DNA of 64,000 nucleotides from Ferrimonas balearica. GTDB taxonomy: Bacteria > Pseudomonadota > Gammaproteobacteria > Enterobacterales > Shewanellaceae. Position 1 is the stretch's first letter. The number at the start of each line of letters is the position of its first letter. The stretch spans positions 992,001 to 1,056,000 of the forward strand of contig NZ_JAHVHV010000001.1 in NCBI RefSeq assembly GCF_019802085.1. Direction: 5' to 3'. The notes beneath the pieces were generated by a model. It was given only the letters and a program-made list of their open reading frames with translations. It was not told where the DNA came from and did no database searches. Both the position numbers and the translations under genes were made by a program. Below are positions 46,746 to 54,031 of the stretch, piece by piece.

Positions 46746-47383
46746 AAATGGTGATGACGAGCCTTCTGGTCTTGGGGTTGGCGTGGCCGACCCTGGCGGA
46801 TGAGAAGCCACTGGAGCAGGAAGCGGGCTGGCAGAAAGCCCGGGAGCGCAGCGGGATCCAGGTGTACCGCCGGGACGCGCCGGACACCCCCTTCAAGGAG
46901 TTTATGGCGGTGGCGGAGATCTCCGCTTCGGTGGAGGCCGTGCTGGCGGTGCTTCAGGATGTGGAGATCGGCGTGGAGTGGGTGGAGAACGTCGAGCAGA
47001 TGCGTCTTTTGGAGCAGATCGACGCCGATCGCAGCCTGACTTACACCTACAGCGAAGCCCCCTGGCCGGTGGCGGACCGCGATGCCGTGGTGCTGAACCA
47101 CTACATCCACGACACCGAGACCGGCCAGGTGCGCCTGGAGCAAAAAGGGTTGCCGGAGGCGATCGAACCGGTCAAGGGGGCGGTGCGGGTACCGCGTCTG
47201 GAGAGCCTCTGGGTGCTGACGCCGGTGAGCCCCACCGTCACCCGGGTGCATTACCGGGTGCTGACCGATCCCGGTGGTCGGCTGCCGGCCTGGCTCATCA
47301 ACCAGGTGACGGTGTCCCAGCCTTACCACACCCTTCGTGGGCTGCGTGAGCAGGTTACCCGCACGGCGGCCAACTCGCGCTGA
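46742..47383 (+). CDS. START domain protein with signal peptide
   Basis: A 213-residue protein with a Sec signal (MKMVMTSLLVLGLAWPTLA, cleavage before DEK). The START/Bet v1-type lipid-binding domain is recognisable from IQVYRRDAPDTPFKEFMAVAEI, VLQDVEIGVEWVENVEQMRLL, YSEAPWPVADRDAVVLNHY and TRVHYRVLTDPGGRLPAWLINQV. It is probably periplasmic and may carry or bind a lipid. Tight coupling to the GT2 gene suggests a shared lipid substrate (inference). It converges on DUF5329 with 5 bases between. Confidence 0.82.
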   Translation: MKMVMTSLLVLGLAWPTLADEKPLEQEAGWQKARERSGIQVYRRDAPDTPFKEFMAVAEISASVEAVLAVLQDVEIGVEWVENVEQMRLLEQIDADRSLTYTYSEAPWPVADRDAVVLNHYIHDTETGQVRLEQKGLPEAIEPVKGAVRVPRLESLWVLTPVSPTVTRVHYRVLTDPGGRLPAWLINQVTVSQPYHTLRGLREQVTRTAANSR

Positions 47384-47388
47384 TGGCC

Positions 47389-47748
47389 TTACTGGGCCTG
47401 GCGATACGCCGCCAGGGCCCGCAGTAACCAGTCGGCGCTGGGTTCGGCGGGACTGTCGGGGCACTGGATCTGATAGTTGCGGCCGGACCAGCTGCTCTGG
47501 GTGCCCGCGTGTTCGATGAACTGCTCGGCGGTCAGCTCATGGCCTTTGCCCAGGATGTAGTTGTACTTGCGCTCCAGGTGGGAGCGAGCGTCCTCGCCAT
47601 CGTAGGATTTGCCGTTGCGGATAAAGGTGCAGGGAGAGTCGGCCACCGCGTTTAACAGGTGCTGGATCTCCTGCTCGGCGGTCACGCTGGCGTTAGCACT
47701 GACGGGCCAGGCGAAAATGGCGGCAAGGAGCAGCAGGGTGCGGGTCAT
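47389..47748 (-). CDS. DUF5329 family secreted protein
   Basis: A 119-residue protein with a Sec signal (MTRTLLLLAAIFAWPVSANA). The mature part has IQHLLNAVADSPCTFIRNGKSY, HLERKYNYI and SSWSGRNYQIQCP, the DUF5329 pattern with two conserved Cys that probably form a disulfide. Two adjacent ATGs exist (47751 and 47748); GGAGG is five bases from the second. Function unknown. Confidence 0.72.
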   Translation of the reverse strand: MTRTLLLLAAIFAWPVSANASVTAEQEIQHLLNAVADSPCTFIRNGKSYDGEDARSHLERKYNYILGKGHELTAEQFIEHAGTQSSWSGRNYQIQCPDSPAEPSADWLLRALAAYRQAQ

Positions 47749-47874
47749 CATGGCCTCCCGGGGCAGGTGAGCGGAGCATGGAGGCCATCATCCCCCGTCT
47801 GGCGCCCGGATACCAGAGCGGATTGGCGCAACTATACTCCTGCGGTGGGCTTTGCCGGGTAGGAGGGCAGCAGC

Positions 47875-48156
47875 ATGGAAAACGTCACCAAGAACGCCAT
47901 CGTCGACAGTGACGATGGCCACGTGGAAGTGGAGTCGGTGATCGGCGAGGAGGAGCGGGCGATGGCGCTGATCATCGAGGCCAGTGACGAAACCGCGGCC
48001 CGAACCCAGTTCCATCAGCTGGTGGCCGAGGCGCAGACCCAATCCGCCGGCACCACCGGTGAGGCCCAGTGGGAGGCGGGCACGGGCCAGCTAAAGGTCA
48101 CCCTGTTGTTCCCCAGCGCCGCCGAGCGCCTGACCTTTGAGATGAGCTTAAGCTGA
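47875..48156 (+). CDS. YfcZ/YiiS family (DUF406) protein
   Basis: A 93-residue acidic protein: a short variable N-terminus, then ALIIEASDETAARTQFHQLVAEAQTQSAG, QWEAGTGQLKVTLLFPSAAERLTFEMSLS, the pattern of the YfcZ/YiiS family. Enterobacterial YfcZ has N-terminal Cys that are absent here. Function unknown. Its 3' end overlaps the converging apbE gene by 9 bases. Confidence 0.7.
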   Translation: MENVTKNAIVDSDDGHVEVESVIGEEERAMALIIEASDETAARTQFHQLVAEAQTQSAGTTGEAQWEAGTGQLKVTLLFPSAAERLTFEMSLS

Positions 48157-49047
48157 GTCGGTCGTCGGACTCAGCCAATAGGGCACGGCCTGGGCCTGGA
48201 TAAAGGCCTCCGCCTCGCGGCCGTGCAGCAGGGCCAGGGTGCTGAGCAGCCCCGCCTGCAGGCAGCTTTTCCCCGCCACGGTGATCTGACCGGGGCCGCC
48301 CCGGGTGGCCCAGCCGGTTTTGGGGTGGATAAGGTGGCTGTAGCGCACGCCCTCTTTAAGCAGGAAGCGCTCGGTGTCGCCACTGGTGGCCAGCGCCCCC
48401 CCGGCCAGGGTCAAGGTGGGGCCCAGGCTGCCCCCCTGGCGGATCCCCACCTGCCAGGGCTGCCCGCCGACCCGGGGACCGGTGACGGCGATGTCGCCCC
48501 CGAGGTTCACCAGCACCGCGCCGTCCCCGGCGTGTGTCGCCATCCACTGGATGACCCGGTCCACCGCGTACTCCTTGCCAATGCCGCCAAAATCCAGCTC
48601 CATCCCCCGGGGCAGGCATACCGTTTTCTCGTCAAAGCGCACCTTATCCCAGCCCACAAAGGGCAGCAGGGCGTTGATGGTGGCGGCCTCGGGCAGCCGG
48701 TCCGAACCATCAAAGTGCCAGGCGCGGCGCAGCACTCCGGACGTGAGATCAAACAATCCGTCGCTTAAGCGATAACAGGCATCGGCAAAGCGCAGCAGAC
48801 GTACGGTCTCCTCGTCCAGGGCCACTGGCTGGCCCTGGCTTTGGTTGATGCGGTGGCACAGGTTGCCTTGGCGGTAGCGGCTGTACTTGTGTTCGATGGC
48901 CTGGACCTGGGCGACCGCCTGGTCAAACAGCATCTGGGCTGCCTTGGGCGCAATGCCATCAAACAGCAGCTCGCAGGGGCAGGCCATGGCGGTAAAACGG
49001 CCTAAGAGCAGGCCGTCGCTGCGACGCTCCAGAGCGATCGGGGTCAT
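48148..49047 (-). CDS. apbE: FAD:protein FMN transferase (ApbE family)
   Basis: A 299-residue ApbE protein, the enzyme that esterifies FMN from FAD onto Thr/Ser of target proteins. Visible motifs: LDFGGIGKEYAVDRV (151-165), VNLGGDIAVTG (180-190), ATSGDTERF (220-228) and HLIHPKTGWATRGG (238-251). The last usually reads IDP or INP; here Asp is replaced by His. No signal peptide or lipobox is seen, unlike the classic periplasmic lipoprotein form. Its ATG overlaps the DUF3570 stop as TAATG, and DUF3570 carries a candidate acceptor motif. Confidence 0.9.
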   Translation of the reverse strand: MTPIALERRSDGLLLGRFTAMACPCELLFDGIAPKAAQMLFDQAVAQVQAIEHKYSRYRQGNLCHRINQSQGQPVALDEETVRLLRFADACYRLSDGLFDLTSGVLRRAWHFDGSDRLPEAATINALLPFVGWDKVRFDEKTVCLPRGMELDFGGIGKEYAVDRVIQWMATHAGDGAVLVNLGGDIAVTGPRVGGQPWQVGIRQGGSLGPTLTLAGGALATSGDTERFLLKEGVRYSHLIHPKTGWATRGGPGQITVAGKSCLQAGLLSTLALLHGREAEAFIQAQAVPYWLSPTTDSA

Positions 49048-50333
49048 TAGAAGCGGTAGCCCAGTTGCAGGATCAGCGCCCGGACCTCGGGGTAGAGTTC
49101 CAGCCTCGACAGCTGCCCCGGGCCCGCCGGCCCCTCGGGCCGCTGCCAGTAGTAGGACAGACGCAGGTGGGCTTCGTTGCCCTGAACCGGCAGGGCGTAC
49201 TTGAGCCCCAGGGTGTAGGTGTCCATCTTGGCCAGACGGTAATCGGCGCTGGCGTGCTGGGGCAGGGGCGTGTCCGCCTCAAGGAAGGGGCGATAAAAAT
49301 CCGCCGCGCTCTGGCGGTAGAAGCGAAACTGGGGCTCCAGGCTGTGCCCCGGGGCCAACCGGGTGTTGAGACGCAAGTCCAGGGTGTGGGAGTCGATGCC
49401 CCAGTCGTCGTGCAGGTATCGGTAACTGGCGTCCAGCACCGGGGCGCCGAAGTGGGCCTTGGCCTGCCAGAACAGGGTGTGTTTGGTGCGGCGCCGGGGG
49501 CGGGACTCGTAGAGTTGGCGAAGGGCCGTGCCGCTGTCGTCCACCACGCTGAGCAGTTTGAAGGCGTCGCTCTGATAGCCGCTGATCTCGGCCAGACCGT
49601 AGTTGACCTGCATCACCAGGGTGCGGGTCAGGGTTTGGGTCAGCCCCAGGGTGAGCTCGGCGGTGCGCTTGTGGTCGGTACGATTGCCCCGGGTGGCGGC
49701 AAAGGCGTTGGCAAAGGCCTCCTCGGAGTCGTAATCCGCCCGCAACGGCATGGTGGCCAGGGGCAGGGGCACCCGCCCCTCCGGCTCGATGGTATCGAAA
49801 AACGCCGAGCCGCCCAGGCGCAGTTGGGTGTTGTTGCGATTGAGGCTGCGGGTCAGACCGGCGCTGAGGCCCAGGGAGAGGTAGTCGTACTCCTTGGACA
49901 GGTGGGCGGCCAGGTCCGTCTCCCAGTTGCGAGCCAGGGGCGTCGCCCAGCCGGCGTTCAGCTGCAGCCGGGTGTCCTTGAAGGTGTCGTCCAGGGGCGT
50001 TTGGCCTGGCGCGACGACGTACTCGCCCCGCCCGGAGGGGCGGGTGAAGGTTTGCGGCGCGGTCTGGGGGACGGCGCCGGTGGGTGTGGCGCCGGTGAGG
50101 CTGTCGAGGGTGAGGGCCAGTTGCAGGCGACGACCGTCGGCGTCGGTGGCGCTGGCCTGCAGGCGGCCCTCGATGGCGCTGACCCTGTCGTCCTCTTCGC
50201 CGTAGTAGAGCAGGGCCGCTTCATAGCGCCAGTCGGCCTCCTCCCCCAGTACCGTGGCCTGGGCCGGGTTCACCAGCGCCTGGCTGGCGGCCGCCAGTGC
50301 ACCGGAGATCCGTGCGTGGCGCCCTAGTTGCAT
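49047..50333 (-). CDS. DUF3570 outer-membrane-type protein with DxxTGAT motif
   Basis: A 428-residue protein. The N-terminus (RHARISGALAAASQALVNPAQA) looks like a signal peptide, then the sequence is dominated by alternating hydrophobic/polar strands with aromatic ends and finishes LILQLGYRF, a typical outer-membrane beta-barrel C-terminus. The DUF3570 signature region LTLDSLTGATPTGA lies at 75-88. DSLTGAT (77-83) fits the ApbE acceptor pattern D-x-x-S/T-G-A-T. The start overlaps the DUF4266 gene by 10 bases and the stop overlaps apbE. Function unknown. Confidence 0.85.
   Translation of the reverse strand: MQLGRHARISGALAAASQALVNPAQATVLGEEADWRYEAALLYYGEEDDRVSAIEGRLQASATDADGRRLQLALTLDSLTGATPTGAVPQTAPQTFTRPSGRGEYVVAPGQTPLDDTFKDTRLQLNAGWATPLARNWETDLAAHLSKEYDYLSLGLSAGLTRSLNRNNTQLRLGGSAFFDTIEPEGRVPLPLATMPLRADYDSEEAFANAFAATRGNRTDHKRTAELTLGLTQTLTRTLVMQVNYGLAEISGYQSDAFKLLSVVDDSGTALRQLYESRPRRRTKHTLFWQAKAHFGAPVLDASYRYLHDDWGIDSHTLDLRLNTRLAPGHSLEPQFRFYRQSAADFYRPFLEADTPLPQHASADYRLAKMDTYTLGLKYALPVQGNEAHLRLSYYWQRPEGPAGPGQLSRLELYPEVRALILQLGYRF
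50085..50105 (-). other. Candidate flavinylation site DSLTGAT in the DUF3570 protein
   Basis: Codons GAC AGC CTC ACC GGC GCC ACA. In NqrB/NqrC/RnfG-type proteins ApbE links FMN to the last Thr of D-x-x-S/T-G-A-T. The match is complete here and apbE is the next gene. Modification is inferred, not shown. Confidence 0.5.
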
Positions 50334-50542
50334 CCGCAGCCGCCCCCGGAGGTGCCCCGGCCACCACTGCTGGCCTCCTTGGAGAAGTGGATGTGGTCAT
50401 CAAATCCCTTGTCCAGCGCATCGGCCTCCAGGGCCATGCGCGGCTCAGCCAGGACGCCCCGCTCCCAGGGCGCCACCCCCAGGCTGGCGCAGCCGCTGGT
50501 CAGGGTGAGGGTGAGGATGGCGATGAGCGCGGGTCGACGCAT
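50324..50542 (-). CDS. DUF4266 small lipoprotein
   Basis: A 72-residue lipoprotein: signal RRPALIAILTLTLTSGC with Cys18 at the lipobox, then WERGVLAEPRMALEADALDKGFDDHIHFSKEA, typical of DUF4266, and a C-terminal Gly/Ser tail ending GGGCGCN (66-72). The mature chain is only about 55 residues, so it is likely an envelope-anchored peptide partner. It lies 15 bases after the TlpA-like gene and overlaps DUF3570 by 10. Function unknown. Confidence 0.82.
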   Translation of the reverse strand: MRRPALIAILTLTLTSGCASLGVAPWERGVLAEPRMALEADALDKGFDDHIHFSKEASSGGRGTSGGGCGCN

Positions 50543-50557
50543 GGGGCCTCCAAACCC

Positions 50558-51040
50558 TTAAGGGTTGGGCAGGTGCTCGACGATCTCGGCGGTTAACACC
50601 TGCGCCTGACTCTGGCGAAAGCCCACGTGGCTGGCCAGGATCTGGCCGTCGCGGATGAGGTAGCTGGTGGGCATGCCGGGCACCTGGTAGGCCTCGGCGA
50701 TGGCGCCTTCCGGGTCGTAGTGAATGGCAAAGTCCGCCGGGTACTTGGCGAGGAAGGGCTTGGCGTCCTCGGGATCCACATCGACGTTAACGGCGATCAC
50801 CGTCAGGCCCCGTGGGCCGAGCTCGGCTTCCAACTGGTTCATAAAGGGAAAGCTGTACCGGCAGGGGCCGCACCAGCTGGCCCAGAAGTCCAGGTAGACC
50901 AGGCGCTCTTGAGAGAGGGCGACCACAGTGGTGGCTTGCCCATCCAGGGTGAGTTCAAAGTCCGGTGCGGGCTGGGCCGAGGCCGGGTGGGCCAGCAGCG
51001 CTGAGGTGAGAAACAGCAGGGTGTTGAGCAGCTTGGACAC
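50558..51040 (-). CDS. TlpA-like thioredoxin-fold protein
   Basis: A 160-residue secreted or membrane-anchored thioredoxin (signal VSKLLNTLLFLTSALLAHPASA). The active site WCGPC is at Cys57/Cys60 and cis-Pro is in VPGMPTSYLI; it resembles TlpA/ResA. The GTG start has AAGGAGG seven bases upstream. It heads the DUF4266-DUF3570-ApbE unit and may reduce the two C-terminal Cys of the DUF4266 protein (inference). Confidence 0.88.
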   Translation of the reverse strand: MSKLLNTLLFLTSALLAHPASAQPAPDFELTLDGQATTVVALSQERLVYLDFWASWCGPCRYSFPFMNQLEAELGPRGLTVIAVNVDVDPEDAKPFLAKYPADFAIHYDPEGAIAEAYQVPGMPTSYLIRDGQILASHVGFRQSQAQVLTAEIVEHLPNP

Positions 51041-51128
51041 AGGTTCGCCTCCTTGAAGCCCGGTCGCCAATGGGCCTGTCATTGGCTTTGAACTTACTCC
51101 TTTTGGGCGAACACTGTCAGCCGAAAGT

Positions 51129-52529
51129 TCAAACTTTTTGCGTTTTCAACTCGTTGAGCAGGGGCAGGATGCGGCTGACCTTGTCGAAGCTCTCCTGGTA
51201 TTCCGCTTCGCACTGGGAGTCGGCAACGATGCCGCCTCCGGCCCAGCAGTGCAGTTGCCCCTCGCGGGCCACCAGGGTGCGGATGGTAATGCTGGTGTCC
51301 ATCCGCCCGTGCTGGCTGAGGTAGCCGATGCTGCCGCAGTAGAGGCTGCGCCGGTTTGGCTCCAGCTCCTCGATGATCTCCATGGCGCGGATCTTGGGGG
51401 CCCCGGTGATGGAGCCGCCGGGGAAGGCGCTGCGCAGCAGATCCAGGGGGCCGGCCTCATCCGCCAGGGTGGCGGTGACGGTGCTGACCAGGTGGTGCAC
51501 CGCCGGAAAGCTTTCAATGGCGAACAACGCCGGCACCCGCACCGAGCCCGGGGCGGCGATGCGGCCCAGGTCATTGCGCAGCAGGTCCACGATCATCAGG
51601 TTCTCCGCCCGATCTTTGGGGGATTGCTGCAGCGCCAGGGCGCTTTGCGCGTCCTGGGCCGGATCCTCGAAGCGGGGACGGGTGCCCTTGATGGGCTTGG
51701 TCTGCACCTGTGTGCCCTCCACCAGCAAGAAGCGCTCCGGCGAGAGGGAGAGCAGCACCGCATCCGGCAGTCGAATGTAGGCGGAGAAGGGGGCCAGGTT
51801 GTGCTGACGCAGGGCCTTGTAGGCGTCCCACTCGTTGCCACCGTAGGGGGCGCTGAAACGCTGGGTCAGGTTAATTTGGTAGCAATCGCCGCTGGCCAGG
51901 TAGGCCTGCACCTTCTCGAAGCGCTCCCGGTACTGGGCCTCGGTCAGCTGGTGCTGCCAGGGGCCTTTGAGGGCAAAACCGAAGGGGCCGGGCTCCTGGG
52001 AGAGCTGAGCCACCAGCCAGTGGTAGCGCTCCTGCCACTGGGCCTCGTCTCCCAGCACCACCAGTTCCACCTGGTAGTGGCGCTGATCGATGACCAGGGC
52101 CCAGTCGTAGATCCCCACCGCCATCTCCGCCAGACCGATGTCGTCCTCGGCCAGGGCCGGCAGGCGCTCGAAACGGCGGCCCAGATCGTAGCTGAAGTGG
52201 CCCAGGGCGCCGCCGATAAAGGGCAGGTCTTTGGGGCCCTCCAGCTGGGGGCCGAGCACCGCGTTCTGGGTCATCGCCAGCACCTGCAGCGGGTCCCCCT
52301 GATGGGCGCTGCTGTTGCTGCCTTGCTGAACCCAGGTGGTGTCCCCCCGGGTGATCACGGTGGCGCGGGGATCCGCCACCAGGATGTCAAAGCAGGCGTC
52401 CGGGTGGGCGTCGTCCAGATCCGCCACCGCCGAGTCCAGCAGCATCGCCCAGCTTTGGTGGGCCAGGTGCTCAAACAGCGCAATGGGGTTGGCGGGCAGG
52501 GAGAGGGGACGGCGGACGTAATGGCTCAT
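51129..52529 (-). CDS. pabB: Aminodeoxychorismate synthase component I
   Basis: A 466-residue chorismate-utilising enzyme for folate. The start MSHYVRRPLSLPANPIALFEHL aligns with PabB rather than TrpE. Hallmarks: SGDCYQINLTQRFSAPY, LSPERFLLVEGTQVQTKPIKGTRPR (the Lys of PIKGT is PabB-type), NLMIVDLLRNDLGRIA and FPGGSITGAPKIRAMEIIEELE. No good Shine-Dalgarno precedes 52529; an ATG six codons upstream is possible. PabA is not in the window. Confidence 0.92.
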   Translation of the reverse strand: MSHYVRRPLSLPANPIALFEHLAHQSWAMLLDSAVADLDDAHPDACFDILVADPRATVITRGDTTWVQQGSNSSAHQGDPLQVLAMTQNAVLGPQLEGPKDLPFIGGALGHFSYDLGRRFERLPALAEDDIGLAEMAVGIYDWALVIDQRHYQVELVVLGDEAQWQERYHWLVAQLSQEPGPFGFALKGPWQHQLTEAQYRERFEKVQAYLASGDCYQINLTQRFSAPYGGNEWDAYKALRQHNLAPFSAYIRLPDAVLLSLSPERFLLVEGTQVQTKPIKGTRPRFEDPAQDAQSALALQQSPKDRAENLMIVDLLRNDLGRIAAPGSVRVPALFAIESFPAVHHLVSTVTATLADEAGPLDLLRSAFPGGSITGAPKIRAMEIIEELEPNRRSLYCGSIGYLSQHGRMDTSITIRTLVAREGQLHCWAGGGIVADSQCEAEYQESFDKVSRILPLLNELKTQKV

Positions 52530-52630
52530 GACGTAACTACTGGACATGGGGCATGGGTAACTGGGCCGGAGACTACCACAAAGCCGCGCCGTCGCCCAAT
52601 GAGTTTGCCCCAGGGATATATAAAAAAATC

Positions 52631-53836
52631 TTAGTTTCCAGTTAGTTCCAGTTCTAACCACACCAGTCTATGGTCCGACGAGGCCCCCCGTTCGGCCACC
52701 AGTCGGGACAGCTCCAGCCCGTCCACCGGCCAGAACACCCCGCCCCGAAGCGGGGTAAACCCGAAGCGGGAGGGCAGCACATAGTCCACCTGGGCCCGCC
52801 AGGCGGCGGTGTGGAAACGGCCATGGGGGTTGTCCGGGCTGTGCAGCTCGGCGCCGGTGCTGAAGGGGATAAGCTCGGCGTTGACCCTGGGGTGCTCCAG
52901 CAGCTGGGCGATGGCCCCGGGGCGGCTCTGCCCCTCCACCGGGGAGGCGTTGTAATCGCCGAGAATCACAAAGCGGGTGTCGGCGGGCAGGCCCCCGGAC
53001 CGGCCGGCGTCATCCACCAGGTAATCGGCGCTGCTAAGGTGATCCGCCCAGAGGCGGATCTCATCGAAGTTGCGGGCCCCGTTGCGATCCTCCGGGCCGT
53101 CGAACACCGGCGGGGTGGGGTGGGCGGCCAGGATGTGCACCCGGCGGTTGCCCACCTGGACCGGCAGATCCCAGTGGGCTTTGGAGGAGAGGCGCAGCCC
53201 CTGCCAGGTGTCGGCATCGTAGAAGGGGGTGCCATCGGGCTTGAGGATCGGCTGGGCGTCCGGCATCCGGTGCCAGGGGAAGCGGCGGAAACTGCGCACC
53301 CGCTGGGTGTCGATGGGGTAGCGCGAGAGCACCACCATGCCGTACTGGCCCGGGTAGTGACCAAAGCCCCAGGCGTCGCCCCCGGTGCCCGAGGCCACGC
53401 CATCACCGTCGATATCAAAGGGGCTGGGCACCCCGGTGTTGACCGGGGCGGTGTAGTAGTAGGGGTAATCCAGAGGCGCCTGGTCCACCTGGGGCACCGC
53501 CAGGTAATTGCGCAGAAAGGCCTCGACGCCGAGCGCGGGATCTTCGATGTAGTCGAACTCGTTCAGCAGTACGATGTCCGGCCGCACCCGCTGGAGAATT
53601 TCGGCGATGTTGCGGATCTGCGGATGGGTGCCACTGGCCAGATGCTGGCTCAGGCTGTCGGGATCAAGCGCCTCGCCACCCTGGCGGTAGTTGCTCGCCT
53701 CCATGCTGACGTTAAAGGTGGCGACCTTAAGGCGCTCGACGCTGGGTTTGGCGGGCGGGGTGGGCATGGGCTGTTGGCATCCTGTCAGGGCGGCAAGGGC
53801 AAAAAAGACCGGCCACCAGTGGCTTAAGCGAGTCAC
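52631..53836 (-). CDS. Endonuclease/exonuclease/phosphatase-fold lipoprotein
   Basis: A 401-residue lipoprotein: signal VTRLSHWWPVFFALAALTGC with a lipobox Cys20 and AAGGAG before the GTG start. The EEP domain has KVATFNVSME, IVLLNEFDY (catalytic Glu), HILAAHPTPP, FVILGDYNASP (Asp/Asn) and GASSDHRLVWLEL (His). Other EEP proteins act on nucleic acids, phospholipids or inositol phosphates; an exported one is more likely a phosphodiesterase or phosphatase. The substrate is unknown. Confidence 0.82.
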   Translation of the reverse strand: MTRLSHWWPVFFALAALTGCQQPMPTPPAKPSVERLKVATFNVSMEASNYRQGGEALDPDSLSQHLASGTHPQIRNIAEILQRVRPDIVLLNEFDYIEDPALGVEAFLRNYLAVPQVDQAPLDYPYYYTAPVNTGVPSPFDIDGDGVASGTGGDAWGFGHYPGQYGMVVLSRYPIDTQRVRSFRRFPWHRMPDAQPILKPDGTPFYDADTWQGLRLSSKAHWDLPVQVGNRRVHILAAHPTPPVFDGPEDRNGARNFDEIRLWADHLSSADYLVDDAGRSGGLPADTRFVILGDYNASPVEGQSRPGAIAQLLEHPRVNAELIPFSTGAELHSPDNPHGRFHTAAWRAQVDYVLPSRFGFTPLRGGVFWPVDGLELSRLVAERGASSDHRLVWLELELTGN

Positions 53837-53984
53837 AGGGTTCTCCTTGGTTGCCGTTAGGGTAGCCGAACCCGGGATGGAACGCTCCTTCGTTCTCTCT
53901 GTGTTGTTCCAGCTCAATATCCACCTGGGTGTGTTCGAGTCCCTTTCTCCTCGGGGACTGGCTTACGCCACAGTACTGACCCAA

Positions 53985-54017
53985 GAAAAACGGCAGCCCA
54001 AGGGCTGCCGTTTTTGT
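53985..54017. terminator. Terminator downstream of maeA
   Basis: AAAAACGGCAGCCC, loop AA, GGGCTGCCGTTTTT. It is symmetric and placed 15 bases after the minus-strand maeA stop. Confidence 0.9.
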
Positions 54018-54031
54018 CGAACCCCTGAGGG

